64,000 nucleotides of DNA from DATGKG01 sp963783145 (GCA_963783145.1 CAWAMM010000001.1:372001-436000); one strand, 5' to 3'. Counted from the first letter of the stretch, positions 49,677-57,883 are shown. Numbers and translations: made by a program. Notes: generated by a model not told the origin, from the sequence alone.

Positions 49677-50942
49677 TCAAGCCGCGCCCGCGATTTGACG
49701 TTTGCCGTTCTCCAGCCGTTCGAAGAGCGAATCGAATTCCTTGAGCTTCGCCTCGATGATGACCGGTTGCTCGATCGCATTCGCGACCGCTTCGAGGGTC
49801 TTGTATCCGTTGCCGGTAATCGAGACCACTACCGTCTCATCCTTCTTGATGCGGCCCTGCTCGATGAGCTTCTTGGTGACCGCGAGTGTGGTGCCGCCGG
49901 CGGGCTCGGCAAAAATTCCCTCGGTGCGCGCGAGCAGCTTGATCGCGTCGATGATCTCGGGATCGCTCGCGACATCGCCCCATCCGCCGGATTCGCGAAC
50001 CGCCTTGAGGACATAAAATCCGTCCGCGGGATTTCCAATCGCGATCGACTTCGCGATGGTGTTGGGCTTGACCGGCTCGATCAGGTCGGTGTGCTTGTGC
50101 AGCGCATGAATCACCGGCCCGGAGCCGGCGGCCTGCGCCGAATGAATCTTGAAGTTAGCATCCTTGATGAGGCCGACTTCCTTCAATTCCTTAAATGCCT
50201 TGGCGACCTTGGGCAGAATCGTGCCGCCCGCGGTCGGGACCACGATATGATCCGGCACCTTCCAGCCGAGCTGCTCCGCGACCTCGAAGCCGAAGGTCTT
50301 GGCGCCCTCGGTGTAGTAAGGACGCAGGTTGATGTTGACGAAGGCCCATCCGTACTTGTCGGCGATCTCGCTGCAGAGCCGATTCACGTCGTCATAGTTG
50401 CCGCGAATGGTAATGACCTGCGCGCCGTAGATCGTCGAGCCGACGATTTTTCCCGACTCCACGCCTTCGGGCATGAAGATGTAACACTTCAGGTTCGCGC
50501 GGGCCGCGTGCGCCGCAACCGCGGTCGCGAGATTTCCCGTCGAGGCGCACGACACGGTGGTGAAGCCGAACTCGCGCGCCTTGGTGATCGCGACCGACAC
50601 CACGCGGTCCTTATATGACAGGGTCGGATGATTGACCGTGTCATCCTTGACGTAGAGATTCTTGATGCCGAGTTCCGCGCCGAGGCGTTTGGTTCTGACC
50701 AGCGGGGTGAAGCCGGAAAACGGACCGGCCTCGGGCTCGCTGTCGACCGGCAGCAGCTCGCGATAGCGCCACAGATTATGGGGGCGCGATTCAATCAGCT
50801 TGCGCGAGATGGCGGCGCGAATGCGCGCGTAGTCGTAAGTGACTTCGAGCGGACCGAAGCACGTTTCGCACACGTGCAGCGGGCTGATCGGATATTCCTG
50901 GCCGCATTCGCGGCATTTCAGATTGGTGATGTAGCTGCTCAT
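49677..50942 (-). CDS. thrC: Threonine synthase
   Basis: A 421-residue threonine synthase with an N-terminal zinc-ribbon (LKCRECGQEYPISPLHVCETCFGPLEVTYDY) and the PLP Lys in SYKDRVVSVAITKA. CASTGNLATAVAAHAA and VVPTAGGTILPKVAKAFKEL are the glycine-rich PLP loops. It normally turns O-phosphohomoserine into threonine. Placed here it would compete for, or share, the same activated homoserine with a sulfur-transfer enzyme. It follows the E1-like gene by 12 bases. Confidence 0.92.
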   Translation of the reverse strand: MSSYITNLKCRECGQEYPISPLHVCETCFGPLEVTYDYARIRAAISRKLIESRPHNLWRYRELLPVDSEPEAGPFSGFTPLVRTKRLGAELGIKNLYVKDDTVNHPTLSYKDRVVSVAITKAREFGFTTVSCASTGNLATAVAAHAARANLKCYIFMPEGVESGKIVGSTIYGAQVITIRGNYDDVNRLCSEIADKYGWAFVNINLRPYYTEGAKTFGFEVAEQLGWKVPDHIVVPTAGGTILPKVAKAFKELKEVGLIKDANFKIHSAQAAGSGPVIHALHKHTDLIEPVKPNTIAKSIAIGNPADGFYVLKAVRESGGWGDVASDPEIIDAIKLLARTEGIFAEPAGGTTLAVTKKLIEQGRIKKDETVVVSITGNGYKTLEAVANAIEQPVIIEAKLKEFDSLFERLENGKRQIAGAA

Positions 50943-50954
50943 CGTTCTTTCGTC

Positions 50955-51674
50955 CTAATAGCGCACGTGCGCCTCGACCTTCGTTGCTGTTGCGCGCTCG
51001 AATGCCCCGCAGACGCATCGCGGCCGCGGATTTACTTTGGTGAAGCGGACGCACGCAGGTCCCGCGCCGTCGTAGGTGAGAATACCTCGTGCAAGCTCGG
51101 CTGGACGCCCCGCGATAATCGCGAGCGCTTCGCGAGCCTGCAAGTTTCCGATCGCGCCAGCGACCGGCCCGAGGATGCCGGCCTCGCGGCAGCTCGCGAT
51201 TTCAGCGGGATCGGGAGCGTCCTCAAACAAGCATCGCAGGCAGGCGGTATATCCGGGGAACACGGTCATGGCCTGGCCGGTCATCCCGAGGACCCCGCCA
51301 TAGACGAACGGCGTCCCGGTCGGGATCGCGACATCATTGATGAGAAACTTCGTGGCCGGGCTGTCGGTCCCATCGATGATGAAATCGAAGCGCTCGATGA
51401 TATTACGGGCGTTATCGGCATCGAGGGCGACCGGGAACTGCTCGATTTCCAACCTGCCGTCGATATCGTGCAAATGGCGCGCGGCGGCCTGGACCTTGGC
51501 GAGACCGATATCGGCGCCGGTATAGATGATCTGGCGATGGAGATTGGTCACCTCCACCGGGTCAGGATCGACCAAGCCAATGCGGCCGATGCGATGCGCC
51601 CGAGCAATCGCCAACGCGGCAGGAACTCCGAGTCCGCCGACGCCGACGATCAAAATGGCTTTGTTTTTGCGCAT
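50955..51674 (-). CDS. E1-like adenylyltransferase, HesA/MoeB/ThiF family
   Basis: A 239-residue E1-like protein. The ATP site is KAILIVGVGGLGVPAALAI; RIGLVDPDPVEVTNLHRQIIYT and FIIDGTDSPATKFLINDVAI hold the Asp residues, ASCREAGILGPVAGAIGNLQA the catalytic Cys region, and ACLRC and CVCG the zinc cysteines. It lacks the usual N-terminal RYSRQ segment because its start is close to the Rossmann strand. It would adenylate the Gly-Gly tail of the carrier protein encoded downstream. First gene behind the SAM riboswitch. Confidence 0.9.
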   Translation of the reverse strand: MRKNKAILIVGVGGLGVPAALAIARAHRIGRIGLVDPDPVEVTNLHRQIIYTGADIGLAKVQAAARHLHDIDGRLEIEQFPVALDADNARNIIERFDFIIDGTDSPATKFLINDVAIPTGTPFVYGGVLGMTGQAMTVFPGYTACLRCLFEDAPDPAEIASCREAGILGPVAGAIGNLQAREALAIIAGRPAELARGILTYDGAGPACVRFTKVNPRPRCVCGAFERATATKVEAHVRY

Positions 51675-51708
51675 TGCTCTCGCTGAGCCATGAGAGCGAC
51701 GAGGAGGG

Positions 51709-51747
51709 AAAACAAAAACCCTCGATCCTGCGATAAGGACGAGGGTT
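51709..51747 (-). terminator. Riboswitch expression-platform terminator
   Basis: AACCCTCG plus TCCT (51717-51729) pair with AGGA plus CGAGGGTT (51736-51747), and on the minus strand TTTTTGTTTT follows. It stands between the SAM-I aptamer and the first gene. The terminator's left arm, CTCGTCCTTATC on the minus strand, can instead pair with the aptamer 3' strand GATAAGGCGAG. Confidence 0.9.
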
Positions 51748-51754
51748 AGTTAAA

Positions 51755-51868
51755 CTCTCGCCTTATCTTCCAGGGAACGTTCTCCCCGCAGGAGTTAGCA
51801 CCTGCACCCTCGCGGGGCCGGTTGCTGCGGCATCGTCGGGCCTGTCCCTCCGCCGCTCTCGATAAGGC
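51755..51868 (-). promoter_or_regulatory. SAM-I (S-box) riboswitch
   Basis: Read on the minus strand, P1 is GCCTTATC (51861-51868) pairing with GATAAGGC (51760-51767), 8 base pairs. Between them come GAGAGCGGCGGAGGGAC, then GGCCCGACGATGCCGCAGCAACCGGC, and GGTGCTAACTCCTGC with GGGAACGTTCCCTGGAA. These are the conserved S-box strings (AGAGxGGxGGAGGGA, CCxGCAACC, GGTGCxAAxTCCxxC, GAxAGATAAG-like end). High SAM would stabilise P1, free the downstream terminator and switch the operon off. This implicates the operon in methionine or homocysteine supply. Confidence 0.95.
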
Positions 51869-51883
51869 AAATCAGCATCATCA

Positions 51884-51912
51884 GAGATATACAGCCGCAG
51901 CGCCGCTGTCAA
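51884..51912 (-). promoter_or_regulatory. Promoter of the riboswitch-controlled operon
   Basis: On the minus strand a perfect TTGACA (51907-51912) and TATCTC (51884-51889) are 17 bases apart; an overlapping TATATC is 15 bases away. Transcription would start just ahead of the aptamer. Confidence 0.6.
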
Positions 51913-52097
51913 ACGGGCGGTATCGTTCCAACCCCAGAAATTCGCCAAAGCGCGACTGCATCAGTAGGCTGAAGCAAATGTTATTTTGACCTTCGCTAGA
52001 CTTGCTCTTACACAGTCCCTTTCGATATCGTCCGCCCAAATCATCGGTTTGCGGCTCGCACCCGTAACCGTATCTCTCAGTCGCCCCGGAGTGCCTA

Positions 52098-54440
52098 ATG
52101 TTCGTTCGCTATGCGTTAATTGCCTTGATCGCCAGCTTCTCGATGGCTGCCGTGACCATCGCACCCGGATGCGATCCGTGTCCAAGTTGCTCACATAAAG
52201 TAGCTTCGCCCACGCCGACGAGGACTCCGACCCCGACCGCGACGGCAACTTCGACCGCAACCGCAACCTCTACTGCCACGGCAACTCCGACCGCGACCCA
52301 TACCGCCACTGCGACCGCCACCGCCACCTCGACTGCGACGGCGACTCCGACCCCAACCCGGACCGCCACTACCACAGCCACTGCGACCCACACTGCGACC
52401 GCGACGCCCACCGCGACCCACACTGCCACCGCGACCGCGACACCAACCACAACCGCGACTGCGACGGCCACTTCGACGGCGACATCGACCTCGACGGCGA
52501 CTGCCACCACCACTGCGACGGCGACCTCAACGGCCACGGCAACGGCCACTACGACGGCGACGCCAACCACGACGGCCACGGCGACGCCGACGACGACAGC
52601 AACTCCTACGCCCACCGCGACCCCGCTCCCCAATCTCCTCGCCGGAGCGCCTGCGGAAGCGATCACGGTACTCATCAATGGCAGCTTCGGAGGCGTGAGC
52701 GCGGGCGCGAAGAGCGCGGTGACCGGAAAGGGCGCGGCCTCCACGGGAGGAATTACCGCATACATTCCCGATGGCGATTTCAGCAACAGCATTCCTAACA
52801 TCGAGGTGGTGCCGGTGGTGGGCAGCGGACCGGCGCGCGCGACAATCGCGACCACCACCCCGGTTAACTCGTGTGCCGGCAATCAGACCACGGGTACGAT
52901 CATCTGCACCGACAACCTCAACGGGATTTACCTGATCAACGGCAACACGCTGACCCAGACGCTGGTCAGCGGCGGTGTCAATACGAAGACCTTCTCGGGC
53001 GGCGGGAACTGCACCACCTGCGGTGTAGTCGTAGATTCGCTGAACAATCGCGCCATCATCAGTATTGCCAATAACGCGAACTCGAATCCTTCACCGCCTC
53101 CGGGGCCCGGCGCATACCAGGTGGTCAATCTGGCGAATAATACGCTGAGCGCGCCGATCAGCCCGGCGGGAACCCATGCGATAGCGGAAAGCTTCGGCCT
53201 CAACACCAACACCAATATGATCATGTCCGCGAATGAGGATGGATTCTTCGACCTGATCGACGTGACCAATCCTGCGTCGCCGATCGCTTACTCCTTGCCC
53301 GGCGCGCCGCTGCGTCCCTCGTTCGATTCGTCGGCGATCGATTCCACCAGCATCGTCGTCGCAGGTGGCGAGGATTCCGGCAATCTGTTGCTCGCCGATT
53401 TGACCCAGGCGACCTTCTCTCTCAGTCCGGCGATTTGGACCGCGCCGAACCAGATCGAGAATCTGCCGGAATTCGACCCCACTTTCGGCTTTTTCAGTTC
53501 GGGTATTACCGGAACGGCTATCGCATTCGGAAGCAACGACGTCTTCCTTGAGGATGAGGCCGGAGTCGCCGGCGCCGGAGCCGGCATCGGCGTGATAAAG
53601 CTGCCTTCGACCTCGGGATTCGGCGTTCCGGCTGCCCAGGATTGGGTGGTGGCGCACATCCCGACAACACCGAATAACGCCGCATGGGATATGCCCGCCG
53701 ATCCGCACGGACTGACCGCCGCCCGCACCAACGTAATGATAACCGGCAGCGGGATCGGATTGGGCAGCACACCCAAGGGAATCGGCTTCGTAGTCAACAA
53801 TGAGCGCACCTATCTGGCGCTGGTCGATCTCGACGGGCTACTCGCGGCGCCGCGCGCGGCGAACGATGCCCATCAGCTCGATCCGAACTTTCAGGCGCTG
53901 CAGAACAATCTGATCGCCTACGTGCCGGTGAACCCATCGGCCCAGACCAACTTCATCAAAAACGGCGATTTCAATGACGGATTTGGGTTCTATACCACCG
54001 GGGTCGTGAGCGGCTCGCCACTTATCAGCATCAATACCAGCCCGGTAACCTGTCTTTCCGCCACGCCGCCGCCGGCTGGCAATCCCTTCGCCAGCTTGAA
54101 TGTGCCGAGCGGCGCCGATGGCTTCTTTGAGCAGCAAGTCAGCGTGCCGAATGCGGCCGGCCAGGCGGTCAGCTTCAAGATCTGGGGCCTCATCAGCCCG
54201 GTCACGGTGACCGTCAGCGTGATTCCCGGCAGCGGTCCAACGCAGGTGATTGGCACTTTCACCGCGCCGCAAATCATGAACCCCGATAGCAGTTGTTCGG
54301 GGACCAGTCCGGCAATCGAGACTTTCAGCTTGAGTGCTTTCGCGGGCCAGACGGTGACGCTGCGGTTTGAGGCGACCTCGGCGGGGACCAGTCAGCCAAT
54401 TGCCAACTTCGACAACATGTTCGTCGGTGCGGGTAGCTGA
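52098..54440 (+). CDS. Exported lipoprotein-like protein with Thr/Ala-Pro linker and beta-propeller-like domain
   Basis: A 780-residue protein. A signal segment (YALIALIASFSMAAVTIAPGC) ends with a Cys that could be lipidated. Residues 35-175 are a repeat of Ala-Thr, Pro-Thr and His-Thr units, encoded by degenerate GCGACC-type repeats. The rest (LLAGAPAEAITVLINGSFGG, NLNGIYLINGNTLTQTLVSGG, NNRAIISIANNAN, TSSIVVAGGEDSGNLLLADLTQ) has repeated short beta-strands as in WD40-like or NHL-like sheets, with a carbohydrate-binding-like end (SGADGFFEQQVSVPNAAGQAVSFKIWG). No catalytic motif seen. A surface adhesin or binding protein is likely. Confidence 0.7.
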   Translation: MFVRYALIALIASFSMAAVTIAPGCDPCPSCSHKVASPTPTRTPTPTATATSTATATSTATATPTATHTATATATATSTATATPTPTRTATTTATATHTATATPTATHTATATATPTTTATATATSTATSTSTATATTTATATSTATATATTTATPTTTATATPTTTATPTPTATPLPNLLAGAPAEAITVLINGSFGGVSAGAKSAVTGKGAASTGGITAYIPDGDFSNSIPNIEVVPVVGSGPARATIATTTPVNSCAGNQTTGTIICTDNLNGIYLINGNTLTQTLVSGGVNTKTFSGGGNCTTCGVVVDSLNNRAIISIANNANSNPSPPPGPGAYQVVNLANNTLSAPISPAGTHAIAESFGLNTNTNMIMSANEDGFFDLIDVTNPASPIAYSLPGAPLRPSFDSSAIDSTSIVVAGGEDSGNLLLADLTQATFSLSPAIWTAPNQIENLPEFDPTFGFFSSGITGTAIAFGSNDVFLEDEAGVAGAGAGIGVIKLPSTSGFGVPAAQDWVVAHIPTTPNNAAWDMPADPHGLTAARTNVMITGSGIGLGSTPKGIGFVVNNERTYLALVDLDGLLAAPRAANDAHQLDPNFQALQNNLIAYVPVNPSAQTNFIKNGDFNDGFGFYTTGVVSGSPLISINTSPVTCLSATPPPAGNPFASLNVPSGADGFFEQQVSVPNAAGQAVSFKIWGLISPVTVTVSVIPGSGPTQVIGTFTAPQIMNPDSSCSGTSPAIETFSLSAFAGQTVTLRFEATSAGTSQPIANFDNMFVGAGS

Positions 54441-54469
54441 TGATTGCCTGACACATTCGCGACAAAACG

Positions 54470-54500
54470 AAGCGCCGATCCCATCTGGGGTCGGCGCTTT
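54470..54500 (+). terminator. Convergent terminator between the lipoprotein gene and asd
   Basis: AAGCGCCGA-T-CCC (54470-54481) pairs with GGG-TCGGCGCTT (54488-54499) and TCATTT follows on the plus strand. It lies between two converging genes and could serve both. Confidence 0.75.
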
Positions 54501-54519
54501 CATTTGATATCGCGCGGAT

Positions 54520-55521
54520 CTAGTTGATCAGCAATTCCGCGATTTGGATTCCATTCAGCGCGGCGCCCTTGCGCAGCTGATCGCCGACCACCCAGAAATT
54601 GATGCCATTGGCGATGCTGATGTCCTCGCGGATGCGCCCGACGAAACAATCGTCCTGTCCCTCGACCAGGATCGGCATGGGATATTTGTTTTGCGAAGGA
54701 TCATCATACACGCGCAGTCCCGGGAAGCGTCCCATCGCCTCGCGCGCCTGTGCCGCCGTCACGTGACGCTCGGTCTCGGCATTAACGGAAATCGAATGCG
54801 TGGTGAAGACCGGCACCCGCACCGTGGTCGGGCAGACCGGCAGCTCGGGCAGGTCGAGGATCTTGCGCATCTCGTTGATGAGCTTGGTTTCCTCGCCGGT
54901 ATAGCCGCCCTCGCCGATGTCGCCGGCGGGCAGCAGGTTGAACGCAATCTGATGCTGAAAAAACTTCGCGACCGGCTTCTCCCCCTTGCTCCACGCCATG
55001 GTCTGGCTGCGCAACTCCTCGATGCCGCCGACGCCCGCGCCCGACACCGCCTGGAAGCTGGTCGCGACGACGCGCCTCAGCTTGCCCGCATCGTGCAGCG
55101 GCTTGAGCGGCATCACCGTGACGATGGTGGTGCAGTTGGGGCATGAGACAATCCCCTGATGCTTGCGCGCCGCCGCGCCGTTGATCTCGGGCACCACCAG
55201 CGGAACGTTCGCGTCCATGCGGAAGGCACTCGACTTATCGATCATGATCGCGCCGGCTTTCACGACATGAGGCGCGAATTTTTTCGACTGCTCCCCACCG
55301 GCGGAGAAAAAAGCGAAATCAATTCCCGTGAAGGATTCGGCGGTGACTTCCGCGACCGGGAGCTGCTCGCCCTTGAAGGTCATCTTCTTGCCGACCGAGC
55401 GCGCCGACGCCAGCAAACGGATATCCCGTAGCGGGAAGTTGCGATCTTCCAGCAGCTTGAGCGTGGTCTGGCCCACCGCGCCGGTGGCGCCCACAACAGC
55501 GACTACTTGCCCATTAGCCAT
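54520..55521 (-). CDS. asd: Aspartate-semialdehyde dehydrogenase
   Basis: A 333-residue Asd. The NADP-binding start is VVAVVGATGAVGQTTLKLLEDRNFP, and the catalytic Cys is in GIVSCPNCTTIVTVMPL. QAVSGAGVGGIEELR and VPVFTTHSISVNAETERHVT are also standard. It reduces aspartyl phosphate to aspartate semialdehyde, feeding lysine, threonine and methionine synthesis. This links it to the threonine/sulfur amino-acid operon 3 kb away, though they are transcribed apart. Confidence 0.95.
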   Translation of the reverse strand: MANGQVVAVVGATGAVGQTTLKLLEDRNFPLRDIRLLASARSVGKKMTFKGEQLPVAEVTAESFTGIDFAFFSAGGEQSKKFAPHVVKAGAIMIDKSSAFRMDANVPLVVPEINGAAARKHQGIVSCPNCTTIVTVMPLKPLHDAGKLRRVVATSFQAVSGAGVGGIEELRSQTMAWSKGEKPVAKFFQHQIAFNLLPAGDIGEGGYTGEETKLINEMRKILDLPELPVCPTTVRVPVFTTHSISVNAETERHVTAAQAREAMGRFPGLRVYDDPSQNKYPMPILVEGQDDCFVGRIREDISIANGINFWVVGDQLRKGAALNGIQIAELLIN

Positions 55522-55580
55522 GGCGCTATCTTATCGGCGATTGCGGCTTGAAAAAATGCCCTCGCAGATTGGAATGCGAA

Positions 55581-55772
55581 CTATCCGCGCGCCGCGGATT
55601 CGATAGTATTCACCGCCTGAGGCACCAGCTCCTCCGCGACCATCACACCGATCTTTTTTCGCGCGCAGGATAAATCCTGTTCGACCGTAATATCGCCAAT
55701 TCCGATTTGTGCAAGTGCGTCGCGTATGCCGTCAAGTTTCGACGCCCGAATGATCGCTTCGACTTTCTTCAG
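55581..55772 (-). CDS. Miniature PII-like protein with CTG start, T-loop deleted
   Basis: A frame starting CTG at 55772 reads (M)KKVEAIIRASKLDGIRDALA, then QIGIGDITVEQDLSCARKKI and GVMVAEELVPQAVNTIESAARG, 63 residues. The first 30 residues match the PII (GlnB/GlnK) N-terminus MKKVEAIIRPFKLDEVREAL. Then the T-loop, with its uridylylated Tyr, is missing and the frame rejoins at the IEVVVPDELVDAVVEAI-like strand and helix. The end lacks the C-loop. GGAGAAGG lies 9 bases upstream within the end of the hydrolase gene. It is either a T-loop-less PII relative or a decayed remnant. No ATG, GTG or TTG start exists, so standard gene callers miss it. Confidence 0.6.
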   Translation of the reverse strand: MKKVEAIIRASKLDGIRDALAQIGIGDITVEQDLSCARKKIGVMVAEELVPQAVNTIESAARG

Positions 55773-55776
55773 GTTT

Positions 55777-56427
55777 CTACACCTTCTCCAGCAACCACTC
55801 GGAGACTAACTCGGTCATCTCTTTGCGGCATTCGATCATGATGTGGCCGGCGCCCGGGTATAGCTTCATCGTTTTGGGCTCGCCCGCGCGTTCGTACAAC
55901 ATCTCCGAGCATTGATGCGACAGGATGGTGTCCGCCATTCCATGAAGCAGCAGCAGCGGCTTCGGCGCGAGCTCACCCACCGTATGCGCACCCGCGAGCT
56001 GGCTGGAAATCGCGACGACGGTGGTGACATTCGGACTGAGCGTGCCGGCGTTGATCGCGACCGCTCCGCCGAAGGAATGCCCGATGATTGCGATGCGCGG
56101 GTAGCCGGTGCCTTTGAGAAAGGCCATCGCCGCCAGCGTGTCGAGGACGCATTCGCCAAAGTCGTTGGGCAAGCGATAGTTGATGCGCGCGATGCTGATG
56201 CCCTGCTTCGGCAAATTCAGCCCGAGCTTCGCATAGAGCATCGCGGGACCATCGTAGCCGCCGATCGCGCCGCTGACGCATAGTACCGCGCGTCCCGGCT
56301 CCGCCGCCGCATGCAGGATCATCGGAATCGGTCCGCGCGTGGTCTGAATCTGGAGCCACCGCGCGCCGGCGACCTCGGGCCCGGGCTCGATTCCGGTGAT
56401 GCGGAGGTTGATGCCGTCGTCACTCAT
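55777..56427 (-). CDS. Alpha/beta hydrolase, dienelactone-hydrolase-like
   Basis: A 216-residue alpha/beta hydrolase. The nucleophile elbow is IAIIGHSFGGAVAINAG (G-x-S-x-G), the Asp lies in LLLLHGMADTILSHQ, and the His in LYPGAGHIMIEC. It resembles small serine esterases and dienelactone hydrolases. It overlaps the start of the upstream small gene by 4 bases. The mini-PII frame begins 5 bases past its stop. Confidence 0.85.
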   Translation of the reverse strand: MSDDGINLRITGIEPGPEVAGARWLQIQTTRGPIPMILHAAAEPGRAVLCVSGAIGGYDGPAMLYAKLGLNLPKQGISIARINYRLPNDFGECVLDTLAAMAFLKGTGYPRIAIIGHSFGGAVAINAGTLSPNVTTVVAISSQLAGAHTVGELAPKPLLLLHGMADTILSHQCSEMLYERAGEPKTMKLYPGAGHIMIECRKEMTELVSEWLLEKV

Positions 56428-56693
56428 CTCTTGTCGATGATGGCCAGCGCTTCGGGATCGTCGTCGCCGAGCATCCGGATTCCGTAGCGAATCAGGGTGA
56501 TGAACTTTTCCGCGCGATCCAGCAGATCCGCTTGCTCATGCGCCGGCGCATCGACGATTTCGACCGTCGTGGCATGGAGATTCTCTTTGAGGATATCGAC
56601 CGCGCGGCGCAGGCTCTCATGATCGCGCGCATTGCTCCTGGCGATATCGCGTCGTCGCACTCGCTCCCGGATATAAATCAGTTCGCCCATCAA
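56424..56693 (-). CDS. Small hypothetical protein coupled to the hydrolase
   Basis: An 89-residue protein: GELIYIRERVRRRDIARSNARDHESLRRAVDILKENL, then HATTVEIVDAPAHEQADLLDRAEKFITLIRYGIRMLGDDDPEALAIIDKR. Charged and helical, with no known motif. Four-base overlap with the hydrolase start argues for co-translation. Confidence 0.65.
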   Translation of the reverse strand: MMGELIYIRERVRRRDIARSNARDHESLRRAVDILKENLHATTVEIVDAPAHEQADLLDRAEKFITLIRYGIRMLGDDDPEALAIIDKR

Positions 56694-56752
56694 GGTCCGC
56701 CGACTTCAGCTTAGCGCAGCCGGGAGGGAGTTCAACCGCCGCGAGTGAGGAT

Positions 56753-57127
56753 CTAATTTGCCGAAGACTGAAGTCGGCGGCCGAGTTCCTCGAGGTCCGT
56801 TACGAACCAAATATGATTCCCTCGATTCGACTCGCGCACGAAATCGCGCAAAGCCGTGCTCTCCTCGAGATAACGCGTGATATCGCCGACGATGGCGAGG
56901 CGCAGGTGATAGTTTACGAACTTCTGGACGATTTCGCCCGCGATGCCCGTTTTCAGCCGGAAGAAATCATCGCCCAACCGTTTCGCGGAAATAACCACCA
57001 GGTTGGCGCGATGCTCCCACGCCATGCTCATGAGATCGGTGGCATCCCGTCCACTGCGCAACGGAGTTCCCTCCGCGGCGCATTCGAAGATGCGCAGGCC
57101 GTGAAGCTCATAGGATCGGTCAGGCAT
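56753..57127 (-). CDS. DUF4180 protein
   Basis: A 124-residue protein. GLRIFECAAEGTPLRSGRDATDLMSMAWEHRANLVVISAKRL, then DDFFRLKTGIAGEIVQKFVNYHLRLAIVGDIT and ALRDFVRESNRGNHIWFVTDLEELGRRL match DUF4180 closely. The family has no assigned activity. It is 36 bases past a molybdopterin-like gene on the same strand. Confidence 0.87.
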   Translation of the reverse strand: MPDRSYELHGLRIFECAAEGTPLRSGRDATDLMSMAWEHRANLVVISAKRLGDDFFRLKTGIAGEIVQKFVNYHLRLAIVGDITRYLEESTALRDFVRESNRGNHIWFVTDLEELGRRLQSSAN

Positions 57128-57163
57128 CTGACTATTTTCGAGCGCACGCCGAAGCGATGCAAA

Positions 57164-57667
57164 TCAGCCGGCGTTCTTGACAGTGAGACTGGTTACGTTG
57201 CGGACCCATCGCGCGTGGCGCTTTTCGTCCGGCACAACGATGCGGAACGGAGCTTCGTTGGCAGCGAGAGGCTTTCCGTCGCGCAGATCCACCAGCAGGA
57301 TCTTATGGTCCGAGAAGACAGGATCCAGTTCCGCCAGCGCGAATACCGCATGATAACCGTCCGAGGCCGCGACCAGCAGATAAAGCGTCAGCGACTTGCC
57401 GCGGAGATCCTTTCCGCTCGGCGTTCCGACGCGGCGAAGGATCTCGTTCACGGGAACACCTTCATAAGTGACGTGGTGTCCTTTCTCGTCGGTGACGTTA
57501 ATGGTCTCGCGCGGCATCGCATCGAGGTCTCGTGCATTGAGCGTGATCGTTTGGCCGCCAGGTCCGGTCACCTGGAGGGTCGGCGCAACCGAAGGCGCAG
57601 GCTGCCCCGATGCGAGCGACGGAAAAGCGAGAACGACGATCAGCAGGAGCTTCTGCAAGCGTTGCAA
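57164..57667 (-). CDS. Exported sulfite-oxidase-fold molybdopterin-binding-like protein
   Basis: A 167-residue protein with a signal peptide (LQKLLLIVVLAFPSLASG). The mature part (LQVTGPGGQTITLNARDLDAMPRETINVTDEKGHHVTYEGVPVNEILRRVG, SDGYHAVFALAELDPVFSDHKILLVD, APFRIVVPDEKRHARWVRNVTSLTV) follows the oxidoreductase molybdopterin-binding (SUOX-like) fold, but the conserved Cys ligand to Mo is not visible. It is a short standalone form of unknown function, often next to molybdate genes. It is 9 bases downstream of the molbindin gene. Confidence 0.75.
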   Translation of the reverse strand: MQRLQKLLLIVVLAFPSLASGQPAPSVAPTLQVTGPGGQTITLNARDLDAMPRETINVTDEKGHHVTYEGVPVNEILRRVGTPSGKDLRGKSLTLYLLVAASDGYHAVFALAELDPVFSDHKILLVDLRDGKPLAANEAPFRIVVPDEKRHARWVRNVTSLTVKNAG

Positions 57668-57676
57668 GCGATGCGC

Positions 57677-57883
57677 CTAATCCTTCTGGATCATCACTTC
57701 GGTGGCTTTGATAACCGCGATCACCTGGTCGCCCTTTTTAAGCTTCATCTCTTCAGCGCTGCGACGCGTGATGACCGACTCCACCATCTCATTGCCAACC
57801 TTCACGGTGATAAGCGCGGTGACGGTTCCCAACAAGACCTCGGTAACTTCACCCTTCAGATGATTTCGTGCACTCAGCGACAT
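57677..57883 (-). CDS. Molbindin (Mop/TOBE-domain molybdate-binding protein)
   Basis: A 68-residue protein with the Mop motif: LSARNHLKGEVTEVLLGTVTALITVKVGNEMVESVITRRSAEEMKLKKGDQVIAVIKATEVMI. SARNxLKGxV and KATEVMI are diagnostic. Mop hexamers store molybdate or tungstate in the cytoplasm. It precedes the SUOX-like gene on the minus strand. Confidence 0.92.
   Translation of the reverse strand: MSLSARNHLKGEVTEVLLGTVTALITVKVGNEMVESVITRRSAEEMKLKKGDQVIAVIKATEVMIQKD

Noticed and set aside
52109..52882. A 257-codon minus-strand frame rich in Val/Ala/Gly repeats
   Set aside because: It is the reverse complement of the Thr-rich linker DNA; low-complexity DNA gives open frames in both directions.
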